From positions 288,064 through 352,063 of the forward strand of contig NZ_JACAOY010000012.1 in NCBI RefSeq assembly GCF_013385985.1: 64,000 bases of DNA. Reading direction: 5' to 3'. Every line of letters begins with the position of its first letter. The first letter of the stretch is position 1. A program made the translations under genes and the position numbers. The notes under the pieces were generated by a model, which was not told where the DNA came from, did no database searches, and saw only the letters and a list, made by a program, of their open reading frames with translations. This stretch comes from Pseudomonas sp. B6002. GTDB taxonomy: Bacteria > Pseudomonadota > Gammaproteobacteria > Pseudomonadales > Pseudomonadaceae. Of this stretch, positions 1 to 7,923 are shown piece after piece.

Positions 1-16
1 AAGCCAGCTCCCACAT
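1..16. repeat. REP element, right end only
   Basis: The window opens inside a REP copy: AAGCCAGCTCCCACA is the outer end of the repeat that recurs throughout the window. Its partner half must lie to the left of the window. Confidence 0.75.
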
Positions 17-47
17 TTTTGAGCCGGTTTCTTCAGGATCATCTCCT

Positions 48-425
48 ATGACCAAATTCCCCACTGCCGTAAACCTGCACAAAACCTCCAACACCCTCGG
101 CCTCACCTACGGGCCCGACGAGGTGTACCAACTCTCCGCCGAACTGCTGCGCACCCACTCGCCTTCCGCCGAGGTCCAGGGTCACGGCAAACCCATCCTG
201 CAATTCGGCAAGCTCAACGTACGGTTGACCAAGATAGAGCCGGCCGGTCAGTACGCACTGAAATTGACCTTCGACGACGGACACGACAGCGGGCTGTTCA
301 CCTGGGACTACCTTTACCAGCTGGCCGTGCGTCAGGACGCGCTGTGGGCCGATTACCTGGCCGAACTCAAAGCCGCTGGAAAAACCCGCGACCCGAGCGA
401 GTCGGTCGTGCGGCTGATGCTCTAG
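48..425 (+). CDS. DUF971 domain protein (gamma-butyrobetaine hydroxylase-like N-terminal domain)
   Basis: A 125-residue cytoplasmic protein with no signal peptide or membrane segment. The whole chain is one small domain of the DUF971 type, which also occurs as the N-terminal domain of gamma-butyrobetaine hydroxylases and in Fe-S related proteins. Signature stretches visible are LGLTYGPDEVYQLSAELLR near the N-terminus and LTFDDGHDSGLFTWDYLY at about residues 73-90. It starts at ATG 48, a few bases after an AGGA. In Pseudomonas this gene normally sits between hslUV and the PHA cluster; phaC1 does follow here after 248 bp. The molecular role is not established; a link to PHA metabolism is not shown by the sequence. 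Confidence 0.85.
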   Translation: MTKFPTAVNLHKTSNTLGLTYGPDEVYQLSAELLRTHSPSAEVQGHGKPILQFGKLNVRLTKIEPAGQYALKLTFDDGHDSGLFTWDYLYQLAVRQDALWADYLAELKAAGKTRDPSESVVRLML

Positions 426-673
426 CACACGCCTCTTGCTCTTTAGAGAGCATTTTCTAATTTCATCTGCTTGAATGCCCTGTCGCGCGGCCAATGACTG
501 GCCCGCTTGCGAAAAAAATTAAACTCGGGTAACCAATGGAACTGGCAAGTTCCCTGCATTTGACGATGCGGTATCAACGGTCACCCGAGTCGCGTACCTG
601 GCTTGTGTTGTGTATCGAAACCTGGTGCACAGCGGTACCCGGTACTCGTCTTTCGGACAATGGAGCGTCGTAG
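426..673. promoter_or_regulatory. phaC1 upstream region (no gene)
   Basis: A 248-bp gap with no credible ORF. It holds an AT-rich stretch at about 440-470 and another at 515-535. The phaC1 ribosome binding site GGAG is at 662-665, eight bases before the ATG. I could not fix a promoter with confidence; a TGGCCCGCTTGC string near 498 has the wrong spacing for sigma-54. Confidence 0.5.
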
Positions 674-2353
674 ATGAGTAACAAGAACAACGATGACTTG
701 AAACGCCAGGCCTCGGAAAACACCCTGGGGCTGAACCCGATCATCGCGTTACGGAAAAAGGATTTGCTCGCCTCGGCGAAGATGGTGCTGACCCAAGCCA
801 TCAAGCAACCGTTGCACAGCGTCAAGCACGTCGCCCACTTCGGCGTCGAATTGAAGAACGTGATGTTCGGCAAATCCCAGCTGGTGCCGGAACACGACGA
901 CCGTCGTTTCCATGACCCGGCCTGGAGCCAGAACCCGCTCTACAAACGTTATTTGCAGACCTACCTGGCGTGGCGCAAGGAGCTGCACGACTGGATCGGC
1001 GACAGCAACCTGTCGGAACAGGACATCAGCCGAGGTCACTTTGTGATCAACCTGATGACCGAAGCCATGGCCCCTACCAACAGCGCGGCCAACCCGGCGG
1101 CGGTCAAACGCTTCTTTGAAACCGGTGGCAAGAGCCTGCTCGATGGCCTCTCCCACCTGGCCAAGGACCTGGTACACAACGGCGGCATGCCGAGCCAGGT
1201 CAACATGGGCGCCTTTGAAGTGGGCAAGACCCTGGGCACCACCGAAGGCGCGGTGGTGTTTCGCAACGATGTGCTGGAGCTGATCCAGTACAAGCCGATC
1301 ACCGAACAGGTGCACGAGCGCCCCCTGCTGGTAGTGCCGCCGCAGATCAACAAGTTCTATGTATTCGACCTGAGCCCGGACAAGAGCCTGGCGCGCTTCT
1401 GCCTGCGCAATGGCCAGCAGACCTTTATCGTGAGCTGGCGCAACCCGACCAAGGCCCAGCGCGAGTGGGGCCTGTCGACCTACATCGAGGCGCTCAAGGA
1501 AGCGGTGGATGTGGTCACTGCGATCACCGGCAGCAAAGACATCAACATGCTCGGCGCTTGCTCGGGCGGCATCACCTGCACCGCTTTGCTCGGCCACTAT
1601 GCCGCGCTGGGGGAGAAGAAGGTCAATGCCCTGACCCTGATGGTCAGCGTGCTGGACACCACCCTGGACACCCAGGTGGCGCTTTTCGTCGACGAGCAAA
1701 CCCTTGAGGCCGCCAAGCGCCACTCCTACCAGGCCGGCGTGCTGGAAGGCCGCGACATGGCCAAGGTGTTCGCGTGGATGCGCCCCAACGACCTGATCTG
1801 GAACTATTGGGTAAACAACTACCTGCTGGGCAACGAACCGCCGGTGTTCGACATCCTGTTCTGGAACAACGACACCACCCGCTTGCCGGCCGCGTTCCAC
1901 GGCGACCTGATCGAACTGTTCAAGAACAACCCCCTGGTACGCGCCAACGCCCTGGAAGTGTGCGGCACGCCGATCGACCTCAAGCAGGTCACCGCCGATA
2001 TCTACTCACTGGCCGGCACCAACGACCACATCACGCCGTGGCAGTCCTGCTACAAATCGGCGCAGTTGTTTGGCGGCAAGGTGGAGTTCGTGCTGTCGAG
2101 CAGCGGGCATATCCAGAGCATTCTCAACCCTCCGGGCAACCCCAAGGCGCGCTACCAGACCAGTGATGGCCTGGCGTGCAGTGCACTGGAATGGCAGGAG
2201 AACGCGACCAAGCACACCGATTCCTGGTGGTTGCACTGGCAGGCGTGGCAGGCGGATCGGGCAGGCAAGTTGAAGAAGGCGCCGACTTCGCTAGGAAATA
2301 AAACCTACGCCGCAGCTGAAGCAGCGCCGGGTACTTATGTACACGAACGATAA
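674..2353 (+). CDS. phaC1: class II poly(3-hydroxyalkanoate) synthase 1
   Basis: Polymerises medium-chain (R)-3-hydroxyacyl-CoA into PHA at the granule surface, releasing CoA. The 559 residues match the usual class II length. The alpha/beta-hydrolase core carries the lipase-like box GACSGG with nucleophile Cys296, Asp451 in TNDHITPW and His479 in SSGHIQS, the expected triad. The N-terminal third has the typical synthase region (DPAWSQNPLYKRYLQTYLAW). ATG 674 has a GGAG eight bases upstream. A CA-rich stretch suitable for Hfq/Crc lies just inside the start. It heads phaC1-phaZ-phaC2-phaD; a REP pair separates it from phaZ. Very high confidence, since the protein aligns throughout with its paralogue phaC2 2.8 kb away. 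Confidence 0.98.
   Translation: MSNKNNDDLKRQASENTLGLNPIIALRKKDLLASAKMVLTQAIKQPLHSVKHVAHFGVELKNVMFGKSQLVPEHDDRRFHDPAWSQNPLYKRYLQTYLAWRKELHDWIGDSNLSEQDISRGHFVINLMTEAMAPTNSAANPAAVKRFFETGGKSLLDGLSHLAKDLVHNGGMPSQVNMGAFEVGKTLGTTEGAVVFRNDVLELIQYKPITEQVHERPLLVVPPQINKFYVFDLSPDKSLARFCLRNGQQTFIVSWRNPTKAQREWGLSTYIEALKEAVDVVTAITGSKDINMLGACSGGITCTALLGHYAALGEKKVNALTLMVSVLDTTLDTQVALFVDEQTLEAAKRHSYQAGVLEGRDMAKVFAWMRPNDLIWNYWVNNYLLGNEPPVFDILFWNNDTTRLPAAFHGDLIELFKNNPLVRANALEVCGTPIDLKQVTADIYSLAGTNDHITPWQSCYKSAQLFGGKVEFVLSSSGHIQSILNPPGNPKARYQTSDGLACSALEWQENATKHTDSWWLHWQAWQADRAGKLKKAPTSLGNKTYAAAEAAPGTYVHER
680..690 (+). promoter_or_regulatory. candidate Hfq/Crc CA-motif at phaC1 start
   Basis: AACAAGAACAA fits the AANAANAANAA pattern bound by Hfq-Crc and lies two codons inside phaC1, where it could block translation during catabolite repression. 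Crc control of phaC1 translation has been described in P. putida (from memory). Here it rests on motif and position only. Confidence 0.55.
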
Positions 2354-2380
2354 GCAGATGTTTGGTTGAAATGCAGCCCC

Positions 2381-2470
2381 TGTGGGAGCTGGCTTGCCTG
2401 CGATAGCGGTGGGCCAGTTGTTGATGGGCTGGCAGGAAGAATGCCATCGCAGGCAAGCCAGCTCCCACAT
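2381..2470. repeat. REP pair (REPIN-like), T/A subtype
   Basis: TGTGGGAGCTGGCTTGCCTG at 2381-2400 is repeated inverted at 2446-2470, about 45 bp apart, in the phaC1-phaZ gap. It can fold into a long hairpin and may affect readthrough or mRNA stability between the two genes. Confidence 0.85.
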
Positions 2471-2518
2471 GGACCGCATCGTCCATTGGATCTTTGCACC
2501 ACCTGACAGGGCTTGAGC

Positions 2519-3364
2519 ATGCCGCAACCGTTCATCTTTCGTACCATCGACCTGGATGGCCAGACCATCCGCACGGCGGTGCGCCCGGGCAAGCCTCATT
2601 TGACGCCTTTGCTGATCTTCAACGGCATCGGCGCCAACCTTGAGCTGGTGTTTCCGTTCGTCCAGGCCCTGGACCCGGACCTGGAAGTGATCGCCTTCGA
2701 TGTGCCCGGCGTGGGTGGCTCTTCCACCCCCAACCGTCCCTATCGCTTTCCCGGCCTGGCCAAGCTCACGGCACGCATGCTCGACTACCTGGACTATGGC
2801 CAGGTGAACGCGGTGGGCGTGTCCTGGGGCGGCGCGTTGGCGCAGCAGTTCGCCTACGACTACCCGGAGCGTTGCAAGAAGCTGATCCTGGCGGCCACGG
2901 CGGCGGGTGCGGTGATGGTGCCGGGCAAACCCAAGGTGCTGTGGCTGATGGCCAGCCCACGCCGTTACATCCAGCCGTCCCACGTGGTGCGCATCGCCCC
3001 GATGATCTACGGCGGCTCGTTCCGCCGCGATTCGAAACTGGCCGCCGAACACGCCAGCAAAGTGCGCTCGGCGGGCAAGCTGGGTTACTACTGGCAGCTG
3101 TTCGCCGGGCTGGGCTGGACCAGCATCCACTGGCTGCACAAGATCCGCCAACCCACCCTGGTGCTGGCGGGGGATGACGACCCGCTGATCCCGCTGATCA
3201 ACATGCGCATGCTGGCCTGGCGCATTCCCAACGCACAGTTGCACATCATCGACGATGGCCACCTGTTCTTGATCACCCGGGCCGAAGCGGTGGCGCCGAT
3301 CATCATGAAATTTCTCGAGGAGGAGCGCCTGCGCGCGGTGATTCATCCACGACCTGCGGTGTAA
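2519..3364 (+). CDS. phaZ: intracellular poly(3-hydroxyalkanoate) depolymerase
   Basis: Hydrolyses stored medium-chain PHA to 3-hydroxy acids, allowing polymer turnover next to the synthases. The alpha/beta-hydrolase has the nucleophile elbow GVSWGG with Ser102, an acid in AGDDDPLIPL and the histidine in DDGHLFLIT. It has no signal peptide, as expected for an intracellular depolymerase. I chose ATG 2519 (MPQPFIFRTIDLDG) rather than an in-frame TTG six bases earlier, because this is the family N-terminus. The length is 281 residues. It lies between the two synthases and is probably expressed with them. Confidence 0.96.
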   Translation: MPQPFIFRTIDLDGQTIRTAVRPGKPHLTPLLIFNGIGANLELVFPFVQALDPDLEVIAFDVPGVGGSSTPNRPYRFPGLAKLTARMLDYLDYGQVNAVGVSWGGALAQQFAYDYPERCKKLILAATAAGAVMVPGKPKVLWLMASPRRYIQPSHVVRIAPMIYGGSFRRDSKLAAEHASKVRSAGKLGYYWQLFAGLGWTSIHWLHKIRQPTLVLAGDDDPLIPLINMRMLAWRIPNAQLHIIDDGHLFLITRAEAVAPIIMKFLEEERLRAVIHPRPAV

Positions 3365-3453
3365 GGACCACACCGCCGCGCAACTTGCCAGGAACCGACT
3401 ATGGTTCTGAATTGGCGTGCCTGTTTGATGGCTTGACGAAGGAGTGTTGGCTC

Positions 3454-5136
3454 ATGCGAGAAAGACCCGTGACGAACCCGGCGCCCACCCCTGCCGTGTT
3501 CATCAATGCGCAAAACGCGATCACCGGCCTGCGCGGTCGGGACTTGCTGTCGACGCTGCGCAGTGTTGCCGCCCACGGCTTGCGCAACCCGGTGCATACC
3601 GCTCGTCATGCCTGGGCGCTGAGCGGCCAACTGGGTCGCGTGCTGCTGGGTGAGACCGTGCATGAGCCCAACCCCAGTGACAGCCGCTTCAGTGACCCCA
3701 CCTGGAAGCTCAACCCGCTCTACCGGCGCAGCCTGCAGGCTTACCTGAGCTGGCAAAAGCAGACGCGCCACTGGATCGACGACAGCTCGCTGAGCGCCGA
3801 TGACCGGGCCCGCGCACACTTTGCCTTCTCCCTGCTCAACGACGCCGTCTCCCCTTCCAACACCCTGCTCAACCCGCTGGCCGTCAAGGAGTTGCTCAAC
3901 TCCGGGGGCAACAGCGTGGTGCGCGGTGTCACCAACCTGTTCGAAGACCTGCTGCACAACAATGGCCTGCCGCGCCAAGTGAGCAAGCACGCGTTCGAAG
4001 TGGGCAAGACGGTTGCCACCACCCCGGGCTCGGTGGTGTTTCGCAACGAGCTGCTGGAGCTGATCCAGTACAAGCCCATGAGCGAAAAGCAGTACGCCAA
4101 GCCGCTGCTGGTGGTGCCGCCGCAAATCAACAAGTACTACATTTTCGACCTCAGCCCCGCCAACAGCTTCGTGCAGTACGCCCTCAAGAACGGCCTGCAG
4201 ACCTTCATGGTCAGCTGGCGCAACCCGGACGTGCGCCATCGCGAATGGGGGCTTTCCACTTACGTTGCGGCGCTGGAAGAAGCCCTCAACGTCTGCCGGG
4301 CCATCACGGGTGCACGGGAGGTCAACCTGATGGGCGCCTGCGCCGGTGGCCTGACCATCGCCGCCCTGCAAGGCCACCTGCAAGCCAAGCGCCAGTTGCG
4401 GCGCATCTCCAGCGCCAGCTACCTGGTAAGCCTGCTCGACAGCCAGATCGACAGCCCCGCCACGCTGTTTGCCGACGAGCAAACCCTGGAGGCGGCCAAA
4501 CGCCGCTCCTACCAACAGGGCGTGCTGGACGGCCGCGACATGGCCAAGGTGTTCGCCTGGATGCGCCCCAATGACCTGATCTGGAACTACTGGATCAACA
4601 ACTACCTGCTGGGCAAGGAACCCCCGGCCTTCGACATCCTGTACTGGAACAACGACAACACACGCTTGCCCGCCGCATTGCACGGCGACCTGCTGGATTT
4701 CTTCAAGCACAACCCGCTGAGCCATCCCGGTGGCCTGGAGGTGTGCGGCACGCCTATCGACTTGCAGAAGGTCACGGTGGACAGCTTCAGCGTGGCCGGG
4801 ATCAACGACCACATCACGCCGTGGGACGCGGTGTATCGCTCCACCCAGTTGCTGGGGGGCGAGCGGCGCTTCGTGCTGTCCAACAGCGGGCATATCCAGA
4901 GCATCCTCAACCCGCCGGGCAACCCCAAGGCCAACTACGTCGAGAACCCCAAACTGAGCAGCGACCCCCGCGCCTGGTACTACGACGCCAACCACGTCGA
5001 AGGCAGTTGGTGGCCACAGTGGCTGGAATGGGTGCAACAGCGCTCCGGCGTGCAGCGCGAAACCCTCACCGCCCTGGGCAACCAGAACTACCCACCGATG
5101 GAAGCAGCGCCGGGCACCTATGTGCGTGTGCGCTGA
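3454..5136 (+). CDS. phaC2: class II poly(3-hydroxyalkanoate) synthase 2
   Basis: Second PHA synthase, paralogous to PhaC1 along its whole length, with the same chemistry and probably a different substrate preference. At 560 residues it has the nucleophile Cys296 in GACAGG, the Asp in INDHITPW and the His in NSGHIQS. I start it at ATG 3454 because AAGGAG lies nine bases upstream at 3439-3444; the frame is open further upstream but has no comparable site. A GTG at 3469 is the alternative. It follows phaZ by 89 bp and precedes phaD by 27 bp. Confidence 0.96.
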   Translation: MRERPVTNPAPTPAVFINAQNAITGLRGRDLLSTLRSVAAHGLRNPVHTARHAWALSGQLGRVLLGETVHEPNPSDSRFSDPTWKLNPLYRRSLQAYLSWQKQTRHWIDDSSLSADDRARAHFAFSLLNDAVSPSNTLLNPLAVKELLNSGGNSVVRGVTNLFEDLLHNNGLPRQVSKHAFEVGKTVATTPGSVVFRNELLELIQYKPMSEKQYAKPLLVVPPQINKYYIFDLSPANSFVQYALKNGLQTFMVSWRNPDVRHREWGLSTYVAALEEALNVCRAITGAREVNLMGACAGGLTIAALQGHLQAKRQLRRISSASYLVSLLDSQIDSPATLFADEQTLEAAKRRSYQQGVLDGRDMAKVFAWMRPNDLIWNYWINNYLLGKEPPAFDILYWNNDNTRLPAALHGDLLDFFKHNPLSHPGGLEVCGTPIDLQKVTVDSFSVAGINDHITPWDAVYRSTQLLGGERRFVLSNSGHIQSILNPPGNPKANYVENPKLSSDPRAWYYDANHVEGSWWPQWLEWVQQRSGVQRETLTALGNQNYPPMEAAPGTYVRVR

Positions 5137-5163
5137 ACTCAACGATCACACTAAGAAGACTGG

Positions 5164-5784
5164 ATGAAGACCCGCGACCGTATCCTTGAATGTGCCCTGC
5201 AGTTGTTCAACCAGAAGGGCGAGCCGAACGTGTCGACCATGGAGGTGGCCAATGAAATGGGGATCAGCCCCGGCAACCTCTACTACCACTTCCATGGCAA
5301 GGAGCCTTTGGTGCTCGGGCTGTTCGAGCGCTTTCAATGCGAGCTGGCGCCCCTGCTCGATCCGCCCGCTGACGCGCAGCTGGAGGCCGAGGATTACTGG
5401 CTGTTCCTGCACCTGATTGTCGAGCGCATGGCCCATTACCGGTTTCTGTTCCAGGACCTGTCGAACCTGGCCGGGCGCCTGCCGAAGCTGGCCAAAGGCA
5501 TTCGCCACCTGCTCACGGCACTCAAGCGTACGCTGGCGTCGCTGTTGGCACGGTTGAAGACCTCGGGGCAACTGGTCAGTGGCACCCAGGCACTGGGGCA
5601 ACTGGTGGAGCAAATCACATTGACCCTGCTGTTTTCGCTGGACTACCAGCGGATTCTCGACCGTGAAGGAGAGATACGGGTGGTGGTCTACCAGATCGTG
5701 ATGCTGGTGGCGCCGCACTTGCTGCTGCCGGCGCGGCTGGCGACCGAGAAATTCGCACTCAAATACCTGGATGAAATCGATTAA
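5164..5784 (+). CDS. phaD: TetR-family regulator of the PHA cluster
   Basis: A 206-residue TetR-type DNA-binding protein. The helix-turn-helix lies at residues 20-47 (VSTMEVANEMGISPGNLYYHFHGKE), followed by an all-helical ligand and dimerisation domain. In P. putida PhaD activates the phaC1 and phaI promoters and responds to a fatty-acid-derived CoA ester (family knowledge, from memory). ATG 5164 follows phaC2 closely, so it is likely co-transcribed. It converges on phaF with a bidirectional terminator between them. Confidence 0.95.
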   Translation: MKTRDRILECALQLFNQKGEPNVSTMEVANEMGISPGNLYYHFHGKEPLVLGLFERFQCELAPLLDPPADAQLEAEDYWLFLHLIVERMAHYRFLFQDLSNLAGRLPKLAKGIRHLLTALKRTLASLLARLKTSGQLVSGTQALGQLVEQITLTLLFSLDYQRILDREGEIRVVVYQIVMLVAPHLLLPARLATEKFALKYLDEID

Positions 5785-5787
5785 AAC

Positions 5788-5891
5788 TGTGGGAGCGGCG
5801 GTGCGACGATTCGACTTGCCCGCGATAGCAATAGATCAGCCAATATCTATGTGACTGAAACTCCGTCATCGCGGGCAAGCCCGCTCCCACA
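5788..5891. repeat. REP pair (REPIN-like), diverged left half
   Basis: TGTGGGAGCGGCGG at 5788 pairs with the inverted GCGGGCAAGCCCGCTCCCAC ending at 5890. The left half carries an insertion-like GTGCGACGATTCGA segment between the GGGAGCGG and CTTGCCCGCGAT parts; a similar arrangement occurs near 19,830. Confidence 0.75.
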
Positions 5892-5921
5892 TTGGAAGTG
5901 CGATATAGGTGAGACTTCCAT

Positions 5922-5959
5922 AAAAAAACGCCCGACCTTTACAGGCCGGGCGTTTTTTG
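5922..5959. terminator. bidirectional terminator between phaD and phaF
   Basis: AAAAAAACGCCCG-acctttacagg-CGGGCGTTTTTT: a GC-rich stem flanked by A and T runs on either side, so it can end both the phaD transcript and the convergent phaF transcript. Confidence 0.92.
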
Positions 5960-5972
5960 TGCCCTGAGAAAA

Positions 5973-6962
5973 TCAGGACTGACTGGAGGGCGTCGGGGTT
6001 ACCGGCGTTGCAGTCGGGGTGGTCGCAGCGTGGGTCGGTGCGGACACCGAGTTGGCTGTTGAAGCGGCAGGTGCCGGAGTGGCTGGCTTGGCCGCAACAA
6101 CAGGCTTGGCCGCTGCTGGTTTTTTCGCTACCGCAGGCTTCTTCGCGGCGGCTGGTTTTGCCGCAGGCTTGGCGGCCGCAGGTTTAGCAGCAGCCGGTTT
6201 GGCTGCAGGTTTCGCAGCAGCGGGCTTGGCAGCAGGTTTAGCGGCTGCGGTTTTAGCCGCTGGCTTGGCGGCTGGTTTTGCGGCGGCCTTGGCGGCAGTT
6301 TTAGCAGCCGGTTTGGCAGCGGTTTTAGCGGCCACTGGTTTAGCGGCAGGCTTGGCAGCCGGTTTTGCCGCTGCTGTTTTAGCCGCAGGCTTGGCAGCTG
6401 GTTTAGCGGCGGCTTTGGCGGGTGCCTTGGCCGCAGGTTTTGCAGCCGGTTTGGCAGCAGCTTTTACCAGAGGCTTGGCTGCAGGTTTCGCTGCAGGCTT
6501 GGCCGCTGCGGTTTTAGCGGCCGGTTTGGCAGCAGGTTTGGCGGCAGCGGTTTTCACAGGGGCCACTTTGGCGCCGGTGAGTTTTTCGATTTGCTTGGTC
6601 AACGTGTCGACCTTGCTGTGCAGTGCCTTCAGCTCTGCCTTACTGGGTACGCCCAGTCTCGAAATCGCACTGTTGAGGCGCTTGTCGAAAGTTTCTTCCA
6701 ACTTGCCCCAGGTGTCAGAAATACCCGACTTGGCGGAACCGGCAGTTGCCTTGGCCGCTTCAACTGTTTTACCCACTGTGCTTTTGGTCAACTTCTCGGC
6801 TTTCTCACCGTCCTTGACCAAAGACTCGAAGAGTTTTTTGCCTTCACCAATGCTAGCCTTCGAGTACACGCCTAAACCAGCAAGCCAGATCTTACGGGAA
6901 TATTTTTCAACTTCCCCGACCCACGAGCTGCCTTCTTTCTGAGTAGTCTTTTTAACAGCCAT
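5973..6962 (-). CDS. phaF: phasin PhaF with histone-like KPAA tail
   Basis: A granule-surface protein that stabilises PHA granules and links them to the nucleoid, helping even partition at division (known for P. putida PhaF). Residues 1-130 form the phasin domain, including the YSRKIWLAGLGVYSK element shared with PhaI and a helical, probably oligomerising stretch to about residue 128. From about residue 135 to 295 the chain is nearly all Lys, Pro and Ala in KPAAK/KTAAAK repeats, resembling histone H1 and expected to bind DNA without sequence specificity. It ends in a Thr/Pro/Ser-rich tip. At 329 residues it is on the long side; repeat number is expected to vary between strains. It follows phaI by 12 bp. 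Confidence 0.95.
   Translation of the reverse strand: MAVKKTTQKEGSSWVGEVEKYSRKIWLAGLGVYSKASIGEGKKLFESLVKDGEKAEKLTKSTVGKTVEAAKATAGSAKSGISDTWGKLEETFDKRLNSAISRLGVPSKAELKALHSKVDTLTKQIEKLTGAKVAPVKTAAAKPAAKPAAKTAAAKPAAKPAAKPLVKAAAKPAAKPAAKAPAKAAAKPAAKPAAKTAAAKPAAKPAAKPVAAKTAAKPAAKTAAKAAAKPAAKPAAKTAAAKPAAKPAAAKPAAKPAAAKPAAAKPAAKPAAAKKPAVAKKPAAAKPVVAAKPATPAPAASTANSVSAPTHAATTPTATPVTPTPSSQS
6080..6555 (-). repeat. coding tandem low-complexity repeat (KPAA) within phaF
   Basis: GC-rich imperfect repeats of roughly 12-27 bp encode Ala-Ala-Lys-Pro units. Codon choice varies between units (GCA, GCC, GCT and GCG all occur), so it is old or selected for protein content rather than a fresh slippage array. 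Confidence 0.85.
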
Positions 6963-6974
6963 CCCGATGTCTCC

Positions 6975-7397
6975 TTAGTGTTTACGCGCGACACGTTCTA
7001 GCAATGTCGTCAGCTCTTCGAGCTTAGCAGAGAGTGTCTCCACGTCATGTTTAGACGCAATGCCGATCCGATTCAAGGCACTTGCAACGCGTATGTCAAA
7101 AGCTTTTTCAACTTTATCCAGTTGAACTTCAACCAGGCCTTTGACGCTGGAGACATTACTCTTTACTTGGTCAATCTGACTGTTGGCGGCATCAAGTTGT
7201 TCAACTACAACTTTTTTGCCTTTACTTTCAACATGTTGACCTTTCTTGACCAGCTCTTTGAAGTACTCGCTGCCTTCGCTGCCGACCTTGGCATAGGCGC
7301 CAAGCCCTGCCAGCCAGATCTTGCGGGCATAGCTTTTAACGTCACTCAGGGCGGTGGACTGAACGTCGATTTTTTTCTTCAAAACAACTTTGGCCAT
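6975..7397 (-). CDS. phaI: phasin PhaI
   Basis: A 140-residue granule-associated phasin, mostly helical and amphipathic. The conserved phasin element YARKIWLAGLGAYAK lies near residues 18-32 and the C-terminal half is heptad-like (LSAKLEELTTLLERVARKH). I start it at ATG 7397 (MAVKVV-type N-terminus MAKVVLKKK), with a GAGGTG a few bases upstream; the open frame beyond it has no start with a ribosome binding site. It is the first gene of phaI-phaF. PhaD-dependent transcription is expected from P. putida. Confidence 0.94.
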   Translation of the reverse strand: MAKVVLKKKIDVQSTALSDVKSYARKIWLAGLGAYAKVGSEGSEYFKELVKKGQHVESKGKKVVVEQLDAANSQIDQVKSNVSSVKGLVEVQLDKVEKAFDIRVASALNRIGIASKHDVETLSAKLEELTTLLERVARKH

Positions 7398-7502
7398 GGC
7401 ACACCTCACGCAGAAAAGGGTTGAGGAACGGCCCGCAGGAGTTGAGGGCTTGGGCACAAAGTAGGCAGAAAAATTAGAATCGGCACCCTAAGTAGATCCG
7501 GA

Positions 7503-7778
7503 TCAGGCCAGTGCCTTATCCAGGGCTTTCTCGATTTCGGACTTGATAGTGCCACTCATGGCCGACATCAACAGCCCCAGCTCCACATCAATACGCAGGG
7601 AATCCTCGGCCACCGACACGGTGCCTTTAACGCCTGAACGCTTGAGGTTCAAGGTATCGCCAGACCACGTGGACTCCAGGCCATATTGCTCCTTGAGTTT
7701 GCTCGCCAACTTGTCGGCTTTTGCCCGCGCGCCTTCTTTACCCAGGGAATGTGCACGCTCAACGGTAATACGGGCCAT
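7503..7778 (-). CDS. small PHA granule-region protein (polyhydroxyalkanoic acid system family)
   Basis: A 91-residue basic protein starting MARITVERAHSLGKEGARAKADKLASKLKEQYGLES. It matches the family found beside PHA genes in gammaproteobacteria and annotated only as PHA system or granule-region protein. The ATG at 7778 has AAGAGGAGT nine bases upstream; a longer frame to 7826 exists but lacks this. The middle (TWSGDTLNLKRSGVKGTVSVAEDSLRIDVELGLLM) looks like a beta-rich small domain and the end is helical. It lies upstream of phaI on the same strand with a 105-bp gap. Function unknown. Confidence 0.85.
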   Translation of the reverse strand: MARITVERAHSLGKEGARAKADKLASKLKEQYGLESTWSGDTLNLKRSGVKGTVSVAEDSLRIDVELGLLMSAMSGTIKSEIEKALDKALA

Positions 7779-7923
7779 TGCAATGACTCCTCTTTTATAA
7801 CGGTATGGATACCTTCCATGCGGCAAAAGGTCTCGGTGACCGCCTATCTTACCTTCAGCCTTGCCAAGACAAAGCAGGTCGCGGGGATTATCATGTCCCG
7901 CATTCTCTTTTGGTGACAGCGAT

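Noticed and set aside
498-509. sigma-54-like TGGCCCGCTTGC upstream of phaC1
   Set aside because: The gap between GG and GC is seven bases instead of ten.
749-1900. 383-residue ORF antisense to phaC1
   Set aside because: A frame shadow caused by high GC at third positions. Its composition (many His, Gln, Gly, Val) is typical of antisense reading, and phaC1 is certain.
3343-5142. 599-residue ORF antisense to phaC2
   Set aside because: Same kind of shadow; it covers the real gene entirely and resembles the antisense frame of phaC1.
6019-6942. 307-residue Ala/Gly/Leu-rich ORF antisense to phaF
   Set aside because: It is the complement of the KPAA repeats; the repeats force an open antisense frame.
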